From the NCBI RefSeq assembly GCF_004339745.1, contig NZ_SMGP01000006.1:372001-436000 (forward strand): a DNA stretch of 64,000 bases, in the 5' to 3' direction. Positions 45,252-54,439 of this stretch are shown in pieces. The translations under genes and the position numbers were made by a program. The DNA is from Paraburkholderia sp. BL9I2N2. GTDB taxonomy: Bacteria; Pseudomonadota; Gammaproteobacteria; Burkholderiales; Burkholderiaceae. Position 1 is the stretch's first letter. Every line of letters starts with the position of its first letter. Below the pieces are notes generated by a model that saw only the letters and a program-made list of their open reading frames with translations, was not told the DNA's origin and ran no database searches.

Positions 45252-45800
45252 ATGCCTGATCAGTATCGTGACGACGCCCCTATGGAATTCAGTCTCGGTC
45301 GGCGCAGGATAGTCGTGGGAGGCGCACTTCTTTTGGGTGGGTTTGCAGCCTTCCCGACGCTATCGGCTACTTTGCCGGATGTCGCTTTGCCGGACGACCT
45401 CTTGACGCGATTCATGGATATCTCGTCGCTCCTGATTCCGCACCAACTGGATAGAGGTATCGGAAAGAGACTCGCTGTCGCCATGGCCACGGCGACTCCG
45501 TCGCTTCCCGATCACGTCATCGAGTTGCTCGCCATTGCAAGAAAGAAAAGGGCGCGCGTCGTCGAAGACTTTTTCCCCGATATCCCGCAAGGCCCTTTGA
45601 ACGAGACCGCTCTTTCGATCATCAGCGCGTGGTACATGGGTGTACTCACCGACGCTCCCGGCGCGGAAGTCTTTGCGTACGAATTCGCGCTGATGTACCA
45701 GCCGACGGCCGACGTCATGACTATTCCGACCTACGCGAAATCGGGGCCGAACGGTTGGAATGCAATTGCGCCCCCATTGAGCGACATGCCGAAATTCTAA
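45252..45800 (+). CDS. Small (gamma) subunit of a membrane FAD-dependent sugar/polyol dehydrogenase
   Basis: 182 aa; ATG 45252 follows AGGAG. The twin-arginine-type leader GRRRIVVGGALLLGG exports this subunit and, by hitch-hiking, the catalytic subunit, as described for FAD glucose, gluconate and sorbitol dehydrogenases. The rest is helical, with LIPHQLDRGIGKRL and the C-terminal QPTADVMTIPTYAKSGPNG and DMPKF. First gene of a three-gene operon with the GMC subunit at 45835 and the cytochrome at 47475. A decayed second copy lies at 32540. Confidence 0.82.
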   Translation: MPDQYRDDAPMEFSLGRRRIVVGGALLLGGFAAFPTLSATLPDVALPDDLLTRFMDISSLLIPHQLDRGIGKRLAVAMATATPSLPDHVIELLAIARKKRARVVEDFFPDIPQGPLNETALSIISAWYMGVLTDAPGAEVFAYEFALMYQPTADVMTIPTYAKSGPNGWNAIAPPLSDMPKF

Positions 45801-45834
45801 ATGCGCGTTATTCGAAAACCAGAGGAGCTTCCAG

Positions 45835-47472
45835 ATGGCAAATGAATACAGCGCGGACGTCGTTGTGGTGGGAACGGGTGTGGTGGGTTGCCTGGTCGCG
45901 GAACACATGCTGGACGCAGGCCTATCCGTGCTAATGCTCGAAGCAGGCCCGCGGGTTGACCGCTGGCGAATCGTGGAAAATTACCGCAATCTGCCTCCCA
46001 GTCTTCGGCTTCACTTCGACGCCCCCTACCCACCGAAACCGTGGGCCCCCCATCTGGAATCGCGCACCGACGCAGAGGCGGCCGAATATCTCCAACTGGA
46101 AGGTCCGGATGCCCGGGCCTTCCGCCAAGGCTATGTCCGCTATGCAGGAGGGGCCACCTGGCACTGGGCAGGAATTTGCTGGCGCATGGTACCGGACGAT
46201 TTCCGCCTGAAAACCCTTTACGGGGTTGGACGGGACTGGGCGTTTGACTATCACGTACTCGAACCGTATTACACTCGCGCGGAATACGCGATGGGCGTCT
46301 GCGGTCCGGCTGACCCCGCGCTGCAATGGCCACCGATACGCTCCAAGCCTTATCCCATGGGTCCGCTACCCTTTGGGCCTGGAGAGCAGCGTTTTACGGA
46401 AGCCGCTGCCAGACTCGGACTGAAAAATCTCCCCGCGCCTCAGGCGCGCAACAGCGGCGTTTCATACCACGGACGGCCACCGTGTTGCGGCAACAATAAT
46501 TGCTTTCCTGTTTGCCCGATTGCCGCTAAATATGATGCCGCATCGGCCTTGCCGAAAATAGAGGCGAAAGGCGGCAGGATTCTGGCCAATGCAGTGGTCT
46601 ACCGGATTGAGACCGACGCGAAGCATTCCGTCCAGGCGGTCCACTATTTTGATCCGGACAAGGCTTCGCACAGAGTCACTGCCAGAGTCTTTGTGATCGC
46701 ATGCAACAGCATAGAGACGCCGAAACTTCTACTGCTTTCCAAGGACGAGCATAACCCCAACGGAGTTGCCAACAGCTCCGATCAGGTTGGTCGCAACATG
46801 ATGGATCAGCCCAAACTAATCGCGGAAGTGACGCTTGCGGAGCCACTGTGGACAGGGGTCGGACCGGTCCAGAACAGCAGCATCATGAACACATCGCAAG
46901 GCGACTTCCGCAGCCGCTACAGCGGCGCGATGATACGCATGGAGAATTTCGCCCGCAGCGGCATTGGCGGCGCCGCTGCATTGAAAAAAGGGCTGGTCGG
47001 CAAGGCCCTCGACGCCGAAATTCGACGGCTCTCTGCGTGCACCGCAAGGTTGACCATCGAACATGAGCCGCTCCCACAGGCACAAAATCGCGTGACCTTG
47101 TCGAGCAAGAAAGACTGGCTTGGCATCAATAAGCCAAACATCTACAACGACGTCGGGGACTATGTGCGTCGCAGCGCGAAGGAATATACCGTGCCGCTGC
47201 TCAGGCGCCTGGCCGCCGAACTTGGCGCCACTGACTTCCAGCTCTCCACTGAGTTTCTCAACAGCGATCACATCATGGGCGGCTGCATCATGGGCGCCGA
47301 TCCCGCTACGTCGGTGGTGGATGTCGACTGTCGTTCTCATGACCACCATAACCTGTTCTTGCCGGGCGGCGCGGCGATGACCACTGGAGGCAGCGGAAAT
47401 AGCACCATCACCATGGCGGCCTTGGCACTGAAGGCGGCCGACGGTATCGTTGATCAACTCAAGCACGGCTAA
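45835..47472 (+). CDS. FAD/Fe-S GMC oxidoreductase, catalytic subunit of a sugar/polyol dehydrogenase
   Basis: 545 aa, GAGGAGC upstream. FAD-binding VVVVGTGVVGCLVAEHMLDA at the N-terminus, then GGATWHWAGICWRM. CCGNNNCFPVC near residue 220 has the Cys-Cys-x4-Cys-x3-Cys spacing described for the 3Fe-4S cluster of Burkholderia FAD glucose dehydrogenase. The C-terminal GMC region has DHIMGGCIMG and LFLPGGAAMTTGGSGNSTIT. Oxidises a sugar, sugar acid or polyol in the periplasm and passes electrons to the tri-heme cytochrome at 47475. The true substrate cannot be read from the sequence. It lacks its own signal peptide, fitting export with the small subunit. Confidence 0.88.
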   Translation: MANEYSADVVVVGTGVVGCLVAEHMLDAGLSVLMLEAGPRVDRWRIVENYRNLPPSLRLHFDAPYPPKPWAPHLESRTDAEAAEYLQLEGPDARAFRQGYVRYAGGATWHWAGICWRMVPDDFRLKTLYGVGRDWAFDYHVLEPYYTRAEYAMGVCGPADPALQWPPIRSKPYPMGPLPFGPGEQRFTEAAARLGLKNLPAPQARNSGVSYHGRPPCCGNNNCFPVCPIAAKYDAASALPKIEAKGGRILANAVVYRIETDAKHSVQAVHYFDPDKASHRVTARVFVIACNSIETPKLLLLSKDEHNPNGVANSSDQVGRNMMDQPKLIAEVTLAEPLWTGVGPVQNSSIMNTSQGDFRSRYSGAMIRMENFARSGIGGAAALKKGLVGKALDAEIRRLSACTARLTIEHEPLPQAQNRVTLSSKKDWLGINKPNIYNDVGDYVRRSAKEYTVPLLRRLAAELGATDFQLSTEFLNSDHIMGGCIMGADPATSVVDVDCRSHDHHNLFLPGGAAMTTGGSGNSTITMAALALKAADGIVDQLKHG

Positions 47473-47474
47473 TC

Positions 47475-48898
47475 ATGCGCAATTTCAGTCATCGTTTATG
47501 CCGCGTGCTCGTCCTGTTTGCCGGCTGCATGGCGGCTGCTTCTTCCTACGCCGCTGATGGCCCCCCGAGACCGCCGCGTTAATCAAACGCGGTGAGTATG
47601 TCGCCAAAGCTTCGGACTGCGCGGCGTGCCACACCACCGCGCAGGGTAAGCCTTTTGCAGGCGGGCTTCCTCTTGTTTCGCCGCTCGGCACGATCTACTC
47701 GACCAACATCACGCCGTCAAACGAATTCGGCATTGGCCGCTATACCGAAGAGCAGTTCTCCCAGGCTATCCGGCACGGGATCCGGGCAGATGGCGCAAAC
47801 CTCTACCCCGCGATGCCCTACACGTCGTATTCGATCCTCACCGATGACGACGTCCACGCGCTCTACACGTATTTCAGGTTCGGCGTGACGCCCGTGGACG
47901 TACGGGCGCCGGACACAAAGCTGCCGTTCCCGATGAACCTACGCGCGTCGTTGAAAGTGTGGAACCTGTTGTTCCTGAACAAGGATGCCTATCAGGCAGA
48001 TCCTCACCAATCCGCAGAATGGAACCGCGGCAGGTATCTGGCACAGGGCGCCGCGCACTGCAGTGTGTGCCACACTCCGCGCGGCTTCATGATGCAGGAA
48101 GAAGCCGGACTGGAGCTCTCCGGTGGGCAAGTGGGAACCTGGTACGCGCCTAACATCACGTCGGACACAGCAAGCGGTATTGGCAGTTGGACCAGGGAAG
48201 AACTGGTGGAGTACTTGCGCACCGGGCGGCTGCGCGGTAAGGCGCAGGCTGCGGGAGACATGGGTGAAGCGGTCGAGCACAGCTTCCAGTACCTCTCGGC
48301 GGCGGATGTGGAGGCCATTGCGACTTATGTGAAGGGTGTCCCTCCGATTCATGATTCACGAGACAGCGCGCCCCGCTTTACCGCGGGCAAAATGTCGTCT
48401 GAGCTCGCCACTTTGCGCGGTACGGATGGGATCCGGTCCGACAACGATGCCCATCCTACGGGCGCGGAATTATTTCAAGGCAATTGCGCTTCCTGTCATT
48501 CGGCCCAAGGTCAAGGCAGCAAAGATGGCTACTATCCCAGTCTGTTTCACAACTCCGCAACAGGATCGGTGAATGCCAACAACCTGATCGCCACGATCCT
48601 TTACGGCGTAGATCGCACGACGTCCAAAGGGCAGGCATACATGCCTGGATTCGGAGGCAAGCCCACGGATTTCACCGCTCTAAGCGATGAGGAAATCGCC
48701 CTTGCGGGTAACTATGTTCTTGTTCACTACGGGCGCGCCGACATCCCTATCACCGCACAAGACGTTGCCGAGGTGCGCCGCGGCGGGCCCACGTCTCCGC
48801 TTCTTGCGCTCTCCCGCATAGGCATCGCGGCAGGGGTAGTCATCGTGCTCCTGATCCTGGCTTTTGTCATCGTCAGGAAAAGACGGCGTGCCCACTGA
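47475..48898 (+). pseudogene. Tri-heme cytochrome c subunit of the dehydrogenase, frameshifted in a poly-C run
   Basis: ATG 47475 starts a signal peptide (VLVLFAGCMAAASSYAAD). The frame then hits a stop at 47579 because a run at 47571-47576 has six C; a seventh would continue directly into ETAALIKRGEYVAKASDCAA. The mature part has three heme sites, CAACH, CSVCH and CASCH, and a C-terminal membrane anchor (VVIVLLILAFVIVRKRRR). The corrected protein has about 474 aa, normal for the family. Function: carries electrons from the GMC subunit to ubiquinone or an oxidase; the cioAB genes follow. Sequencing error, phase variation or real mutation are all possible. Confidence 0.8.
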
Positions 48899-49206
48899 GG
48901 GTCCACTGATATCAAAATATATGAAACTCAGACCTCAGAGCGATTTCGTTCACAACCACTTCCCGCTACATTTTCCTCAAGCGACGCGGCAACACGTCCG
49001 ACGAGTTCTTGAAGCAACTTTTCTTTGGGCATCTGATGACAGACACCACATCACGTCGACTGACACGCCTCGCGCACATGTTGACGCGCGCCTTGGCGAA
49101 GACCACATAGCGAAAAATCATCGGACTGCTTGCTGAGACGCAGTCCGTTTTCCAGTCACCAGCCCAGTCCCAGCGACGACGGCGCGTTCTTTGCGAGGCG
49201 ATGTGT
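48899..49206. other. Spacer between cytochrome c and cioA
   Basis: About 300 bases. A short frame (48976 to about 49110) ends in LTRLAHMLTRALAKTT and has a coding look, but has no start or family I can name. A terminator lies at 49122. No separate promoter for cioA was recognised. Confidence 0.4.
49122..49151 (+). terminator. Rho-independent terminator before cioA
   Basis: CGGACTGC, 10-base loop, GCAGTCCG, then TTTT (49148-49151). Perfect 8-bp GC-rich stem. It would end the dehydrogenase transcript, or attenuate it, ahead of the oxidase genes. Confidence 0.6.
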
Positions 49207-50601
49207 ATGAACCCGAGTGCGTTGGACCTTTCCAGAGTGCAATTTGCTTTCACTGTCTCCTTTCACATCATCTTTCCAGCGCTCAGCATTGGCCTTGCAA
49301 GCTTCCTCGCTGTGCTCGAGTTCGCCTGGCTGAAAACCGGCAAGCAGCATTACAAAGACCTATGTCAGTACTGGTCGAAGATTTTCGCAGTCGGATTTGG
49401 CATGGGCGTTGTCTCCGGCGTCGTGATGGCGTACGAATTTGGAACCAACTGGGCAGGCTTTTCCAAGTTCGCAGGCCCAGTCAACGGACCCTTGTTGACC
49501 TATGAAGTCATGACTGCCTTTTTCCTTGAGGCAGGATTCCTGGGCATCGCATTGTTCGGATGGGAGAAGGTCGGAAAGGGGCTCCATTTCTTCGCGATAC
49601 TGATGCTGGCAGTCGGCACACTGATCTCCACCTTCTGGATCCTGGCTTCAAACAGCTGGATGCAGACCCCGCAAGGGTTTACCGTTGAGAATGGCCACGT
49701 TGTCCCTCAAGACTGGTTTCAGATCATCTTCAATCCATCCTTTCCCTATCGACTGGCGCACATGGGTATAGCGGCATTCATTGCCGCTGCATTTCTTGTT
49801 GCAGCAACCGGCGGATTTCATCTCCTACGAGGAAGGCGCGACCCCGCCGTCAAATCTTCGTTCTCCATGGCGCTATGGTTGCTTATGATCTTAACCCCTA
49901 TACAAGCCGTTGTGGGCGACCAACATGGTTTGAACACTCGCAAGTACCAGCCTGTCAAGATCGCTGCGATTGAAGGTTTGTGGGAAACGGAGCAAGGCGG
50001 TACCGCGTTGAACCTCGTAGGCTTTCCCGACATGAATGCCGAGGAAACCCGATACGCCATCAAGGTTCCGCATCTGGGAAGCCTTATTCTCACGCATAGC
50101 TGGAACGGCGTGATCCGCGGAATGAAGGAGTTCCCGAAGGAAGACCGGCCAAACTCCTCGATCATCTTCTGGAGTTTCCGCATCATGGCCGGGCTCGGCA
50201 TGCTGATGATACTGACAGCGCTTCTAGGCGTGCTCTTGCGTCGCGGTGGGCGTCTTTATGAAAATCGTTGGTTCCAAAGGCTGATGATCACAATGGGACC
50301 GTCTGGCTTCATCGCCCTGATTGCCGGTTGGGTTACGACAGAGGCCGGTCGTCAACCGTGGGTGGTCTATGGATATTTCCGCACGGCGCAGGCAGTCTCC
50401 CCCATTACCCCCCAGGAAGCAGGAGTCTCGCTACTGATCTTCGTCACGGTGTACAGCCTCGTGTTCGGGACCGGGATCTATTACATCCTGAAGCTGATCC
50501 GGCTCGGGCCGCCGCCGCCCGATTCCAGGTCGCCTACCCCACACCCTGGCCTCGATGAGGAACTGAGCGGTCGTCGTCCCCTCGCAGCAGCGACAGACTA
50601 A
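49207..50601 (+). CDS. cioA: Cyanide-insensitive quinol oxidase subunit I (bd-type, CioA/CydA)
   Basis: About 464 aa from ATG 49207 (GAGG 8 bases before; ATG 49201 is too close to it). Cytochrome bd subunit I: axial His in FAFTVSFHIIFPALSIG, the quinol-side VVSGVVMAYEFGTNWAGF, EAGFLGIALFGWEKV, QTPQGF, and GRQPWVVYG near 390. The Q-loop is short, as in CioA-type oxidases. Many transmembrane helices, soluble C-terminal tail. Reduces O2 with electrons from ubiquinol and does not pump protons. With subunit II and a small third subunit it forms one operon. Confidence 0.9.
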   Translation: MNPSALDLSRVQFAFTVSFHIIFPALSIGLASFLAVLEFAWLKTGKQHYKDLCQYWSKIFAVGFGMGVVSGVVMAYEFGTNWAGFSKFAGPVNGPLLTYEVMTAFFLEAGFLGIALFGWEKVGKGLHFFAILMLAVGTLISTFWILASNSWMQTPQGFTVENGHVVPQDWFQIIFNPSFPYRLAHMGIAAFIAAAFLVAATGGFHLLRGRRDPAVKSSFSMALWLLMILTPIQAVVGDQHGLNTRKYQPVKIAAIEGLWETEQGGTALNLVGFPDMNAEETRYAIKVPHLGSLILTHSWNGVIRGMKEFPKEDRPNSSIIFWSFRIMAGLGMLMILTALLGVLLRRGGRLYENRWFQRLMITMGPSGFIALIAGWVTTEAGRQPWVVYGYFRTAQAVSPITPQEAGVSLLIFVTVYSLVFGTGIYYILKLIRLGPPPPDSRSPTPHPGLDEELSGRRPLAAATD

Positions 50602-50637
50602 CTGTCCGTCGTTCCAAACAACATATAGGAGCATCAA

Positions 50638-51633
50638 ATGGATGTGACTGTGATTTGGGCGGCGATCATTGCCCTTGGTCTGTTCATCTATGTGGCCCTT
50701 GATGGCTTCGATCTGGGGATAGGCCTCATTTTTCCATTTTTCCCCCTCGACGCCGAGCGCGATCTGATGATGCACTCGATCGCGCCTGTGTGGGATGGCA
50801 ATGAAACCTGGCTCGTCCTCGGCGGTGCGGCCTTATTTGCCACCTTCCCAACCGTCTACTCGGTTGCCCTCTCGGCCCTGTATCTTCCGATCATTTTTAT
50901 GGTCGTATGCCTGATCTTTCGTGGTGTGTCATTCGAAATCCGGGAAAAAGCAAATCGGACCAGGAATCTGTGGAACCTCGCGTTCATATGCGGCTCGGCC
51001 GGCGCGACGTTCTTCCAGGGCACGATTTTAGGGGCGTATCTGCACGGAATTCCCGTATCGAATGGCGTATTCTCCGGCGACCCGTTCTTCTGGGTGACAC
51101 CATTCAGCTTCTTTACCGGTATGGGGCTCATGGCGACCTATGCACTGCTTGGCGCAACCTTTCTCGTACTCAAAACCGAAGGTGATCTTCAACGCCGTAT
51201 GCACAGACTTGTATGGCCACTCACTCTCGTACTCCTCGTCTTCATCGTCGCTGTAACTGTATGGACACCGCTTACTGATTCACAGGTTGCATCGCGATGG
51301 TTTGATTCGAGCTTCCGGATCCGTCTTTATCCGGTACCGGTTCTGGTCGCGATCGTCGCCGTGTTGATGTTCAAGGCAGTCGTGCAGCGACGAGACAGCG
51401 CTCCATTCATACTCGCACTGCTTCTGGTTCTTCTCGGTTACATCGGCTTGCTTGTGAGCATCTGGCCGTTCGCCATCCCAAACTCAATGACGCTCTGGGA
51501 AGGCGCGGCGCCTCATTCAAGCCTGACCTTTACGCTGATAGGTGCGGTGATCATCATCCCCATCATTCTTGCTTACACGACTGCTGGCTACTGGGTATTC
51601 CGCGGCAAAGTTCACCACGGGACGCATGACTAA
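50638..51633 (+). CDS. cioB: Cyanide-insensitive quinol oxidase subunit II (CioB/CydB)
   Basis: 331 aa; AGGAG lies 6 bases before the ATG. CydB hallmarks: ALDGFDLGIGLIFPF near residue 20, VWDGNETWLVLGGAALFA near 50, and FRGVSFEIREKANR. About eight membrane helices. Follows cioA by 36 bases, so translationally near-coupled. Confidence 0.92.
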   Translation: MDVTVIWAAIIALGLFIYVALDGFDLGIGLIFPFFPLDAERDLMMHSIAPVWDGNETWLVLGGAALFATFPTVYSVALSALYLPIIFMVVCLIFRGVSFEIREKANRTRNLWNLAFICGSAGATFFQGTILGAYLHGIPVSNGVFSGDPFFWVTPFSFFTGMGLMATYALLGATFLVLKTEGDLQRRMHRLVWPLTLVLLVFIVAVTVWTPLTDSQVASRWFDSSFRIRLYPVPVLVAIVAVLMFKAVVQRRDSAPFILALLLVLLGYIGLLVSIWPFAIPNSMTLWEGAAPHSSLTFTLIGAVIIIPIILAYTTAGYWVFRGKVHHGTHD

Positions 51634-51656
51634 TGATCTTATACACGGAGGATGTG

Positions 51657-51797
51657 ATGCCAGAAAAAACTGAACATTGGAGCCGTCTATACGGAACCCG
51701 AATGATGTGGTTTGTCATTCTGTGGTGCGTAGGGTTTGCCGCTGCGATGCTGACCGCGCTCCCATTCCGTCTTCTTGTCGCAGCCGCGATGCACTAA
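51657..51797 (+). CDS. Small third subunit of the bd-type oxidase (DUF2474/CydX-like)
   Basis: 46 aa; GGAGG stands 6 bases before ATG 51657. One membrane helix (MMWFVILWCVGFAAAMLTAL) after a short polar N-terminus, the layout of small proteins encoded after CioAB and needed for oxidase assembly. It lies 23 bases downstream of cioB. Confidence 0.75.
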   Translation: MPEKTEHWSRLYGTRMMWFVILWCVGFAAAMLTALPFRLLVAAAMH

Positions 51798-51889
51798 TAG
51801 ACGGACGTCGTGTTGGAGAGAGTTCCGCCGCGACCACGATGCGCGCCGAGGCGTTTGTTTGCCGAAAATTGAACTATTGCCCCTCAGTA

Positions 51890-52366
51890 TCGCATCAGGC
51901 TGAAACCGGTTTGCCCTGGAGTTCCCACACGTTGGCAGGCGGGGCGTTTCGCCAGACAGTGCAAAACCTACGCCAGACAAAATCCGCAGGCGCCGCAAAT
52001 GGAGCGCGTAGCCGGTATGAGAACTGGACGAGGCGGCGCGCCTGGTCTACACGCAAAACATCAGCCAGCGCTTCCACTGTTGGGCGCACAATCCTCGTGG
52101 CCGCCAGGATCTCGCCGATGCCGGGCGTGGTCTTCAGGATCGCGAATTCCGGGCGCAGACGGACTTCGCGATGAATGGTGAGTTCGAGCGCGTGGATCTC
52201 TGTGCTCAGCGTTTCGATGACAGCCACGCTGGCCTGGAGCGCGCGCTGCCGCGATGATCTGTTGCAGGTCATTGGTGAGCCGTTTGCGATATAGCACGTG
52301 ATCCTGATCGTCAATCACGGCCACCACCGCATTATTCGAATGAAGATCGATGTCGCTATACCTCAT
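51890..52366 (-). pseudogene. IS110-family transposase remnant with internal deletion
   Basis: From ATG 52366 the N-terminal RuvC-like segment reads MRYSDIDLHSNNAVVAVIDD. After a frame change and loss of the middle, the C-terminal segment SVAVIETLSTEIHALE and LRPEFAILKTTPGIGEILAA follows. The final region is too degenerate to place. No mobility expected. Confidence 0.75.
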
Positions 52367-52414
52367 TTCAGCCTCCTTACGGGTAATGTTGACCGTTGCA
52401 ACTCCACTGTAGAC

Positions 52415-52446
52415 CCTGGCCGCCCACCTCTATCGGGGCGGCCAGG
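52415..52446. repeat. Perfect 11-bp stem hairpin beside the IS110 remnant
   Basis: CCTGGCCGCCC at 52415-52425 and its complement at 52436-52446 with a 10-base loop. No T run. It may be part of the IS110 end region or a REP-like sequence. Confidence 0.5.
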
Positions 52447-52566
52447 AGGCCTCTCAATGATTATCAACTTCACGGCATCGTCGCTCGCCCGTTCGAGCCG
52501 TTGGATTTATCCCGTTCGGAATTCTCTGAAATAATGCGGTCATTACCTTGGACGTGTTAGAGACTT

Positions 52567-54201
52567 ATGAAAACGCGAACCGTGCAGGACGCTGGCGACG
52601 CCGAGTCTCCCGCCTTCTGGCGCGAGCAGGAGATGCTTTTACTGCAGCAGGTGATGGCGCTTGTCGGAAAAAACCTGTCTCCGGTGCCCGTGTTCCGCGA
52701 AATGCTGCACCTGATGTCCGAACTGCTCGGCTTGAACCGCGGAAGAATCGTGCTGCGCGACGAGCGGCAGCGCACGGGCCGGATCCGGCACGCGTACGGA
52801 TTAACAGCGCAGGAGGTCGAGCGCGGCTGTTACATGTTGGGCGAAGGCGTAACGGGCAGCGTCTTGCAACACGGCCAGCTGGCAATCGTGCAGGATATCG
52901 ATGCGGAGCCGACTTTCCTCGCGCGAGCCGTCGAACGGTCGAACCTTCCGTCTGGTCCCGTTTCGTTTATCGCGTTGCCGATCGTGGTCGAACGGGTCAC
53001 CATCGGCGTCCTTGCCTGTCACCGGATTCGGAGACGGACCAGGGCGCTCGCCGACGACGTCACGCTCCTGCGCATTCTTGCGACGCTCGTTGGGCAGTTG
53101 CTGCAACTCGAAGCGAGCCTGCAGCAGAAGACTCGCGCACTCGAACAGCAAAATGCCGCGCTCGCACGAGCACTCGAGTCCGCCAGCGCCCGGTACGGAA
53201 TTATCGGGACCTCGCCGAGGCTGCTGCGAGCGATATCCGAACTCGAGCGCGTCTCCGATTCCTCGGCAAGCGTACTGCTGCTGGGGGAGTCGGGAACCGG
53301 CAAGGAGCTTTTTGCGCGGGCCCTGCATCTGGCCAGCCCGCGACACGACAAGGCATTCATCAAGATCAATTGCGCTGCCATCCCTGACACCCTGTTCGAA
53401 TCCGAGCTGTTCGGCTATGAGCGCGGCGCGTTTACTGGTGCTGCGACGATGCGTGCCGGCTGGTTCGAACAGGCGGACACGGGCACCATCTTCCTTGACG
53501 AGATTGGCGAGTTGCCCCTTACCATGCAGACGAAACTGCTGAGGACGCTCCAGGAGGGAACGATCACACGCCTCGGTGGCAAACAGGAGATCCGCGTCGA
53601 TGTTCGACTGGTTGCCGCCACCAACCGGAATCTGCAGGCGGACGTTGCGCGTGGCACGTTCAGGCAGGATCTTTTCTACCGGCTCAACGTTATTCCGATC
53701 CATTTGCCATCGCTTTCGGAGCGCCATGAGGATATCCGCGAGCTTGCGCTTCACTTCATAAACCACGCAAACCAGGCCAACCAGCGCAACGTCAATCTGA
53801 CAGCCACCGCATTGGAGCGGCTGCAGCAATACTCCTGGCCAGGCAACATCCGGGAACTGGCCAACCTGATCGAGCGTATCGTCCTGCTGGCCGACCACCC
53901 GTTTCTCGATGCAGCGGATATCGAGCGCTTCCTTCCACAGCCGGATGATGAGGCGTCCGCGGTGCCGGCTATGGCCACCAGACCTCTCGCGGATCCTGCC
54001 TCCGCCCTTTCGCCTGAACCGGGGCCGGGCGCAGTGCCGCCAATGCGACCGTACGGACGGTTCAGTTCACACCCGGCCGAGGCGTTGACGCAGGCGCTGC
54101 GGCAGTGCGGTGGCAACAAGTCGCGTGCTGCGCAGAAGCTAGGGATGACCGTGCGGCAGTTCAGCTACCGATGGAGCAAGCTTGGACTGACGGACGTCTG
54201 A
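52567..54201 (+). CDS. Sigma-54-dependent activator with GAF domain (NifA-like enhancer-binding protein)
   Basis: 544 aa. N-terminal GAF sensor (about 40-175; GLNRGRIVLRDERQ and IALPIVVERVTIGVLACHR), then a coiled linker of Gln/Ala/Leu residues. AAA+ domain: Walker A LGESGTGKELFARALH near 240, the sigma-54 contact loop GAFTGA near 288, Walker B GTIFLDEIGELP near 306, and YSWPGNIRELANLIER near 420. C-terminal Fis-type helix-turn-helix at about 517-541 (NKSRAAQKLGMTVRQFSYRW). Its probable target is the next operon, which has a sigma-54 promoter and a 50-bp palindrome downstream of this gene. The signal bound by the GAF domain is unknown. Confidence 0.9.
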   Translation: MKTRTVQDAGDAESPAFWREQEMLLLQQVMALVGKNLSPVPVFREMLHLMSELLGLNRGRIVLRDERQRTGRIRHAYGLTAQEVERGCYMLGEGVTGSVLQHGQLAIVQDIDAEPTFLARAVERSNLPSGPVSFIALPIVVERVTIGVLACHRIRRRTRALADDVTLLRILATLVGQLLQLEASLQQKTRALEQQNAALARALESASARYGIIGTSPRLLRAISELERVSDSSASVLLLGESGTGKELFARALHLASPRHDKAFIKINCAAIPDTLFESELFGYERGAFTGAATMRAGWFEQADTGTIFLDEIGELPLTMQTKLLRTLQEGTITRLGGKQEIRVDVRLVAATNRNLQADVARGTFRQDLFYRLNVIPIHLPSLSERHEDIRELALHFINHANQANQRNVNLTATALERLQQYSWPGNIRELANLIERIVLLADHPFLDAADIERFLPQPDDEASAVPAMATRPLADPASALSPEPGPGAVPPMRPYGRFSSHPAEALTQALRQCGGNKSRAAQKLGMTVRQFSYRWSKLGLTDV

Positions 54202-54219
54202 GCCGACGCCTCACCGCAC

Positions 54220-54269
54220 CCAGATCTCAATTGTCGACAATGTATACATTGTCGACAATTGAGATCTGG
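54220..54269. promoter_or_regulatory. Perfect 50-bp palindrome, probable enhancer site of the sigma-54 activator
   Basis: The symmetry axis is between 54244 and 54245, perfect over 25 bases each side. It contains TTGTCGACAA twice (54231-54240 and 54249-54258, centres 18 bp apart), each itself a palindrome, around TGTATACA. The centre is about 138 bases upstream of the predicted start point, a usual place for upstream activating sequences. A GntR-type operator is an alternative reading. Confidence 0.6.
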
Positions 54270-54355
54270 CGCGCACATTCAAAATAGAAGAACAGGTCGG
54301 TTCATTGATCTCCAACATGCCCGTCCTATAACGCGCTATGGGATATTTTCATGGG

Positions 54356-54373
54356 TTGGCATATCTGTTGCTT
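54356..54373 (+). promoter_or_regulatory. Sigma-54 promoter of the cyanase operon
   Basis: TTGGCATATCTGTTGCTT: GG at 54358-54359 and GC at 54370-54371, exactly 10 bases apart as sigma-54 (RpoN) requires, within TGGCAT-N5-TTGCT, close to the consensus TGGCAC-N5-TTGCW. Start point near 54382, about 58 bases before ATG 54440. Confidence 0.75.
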
Positions 54374-54439
54374 TAAGGAACGTGTCGACGCAGCACAACA
54401 CGCCGCCGCGGCGACACCTTTTCCAAACAGGAGTCAGCC

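Noticed and set aside
52415..52446. Terminator for the oxidase operon
   Set aside because: Perfect stem but no U tract, and it lies 600 bases beyond the last oxidase gene within IS110 debris.
54220..54269. Reading the 50-bp palindrome as a terminator of the activator gene
   Set aside because: No T run follows either arm, and the nested double 10-bp palindromes and enhancer distance fit a protein-binding site better.
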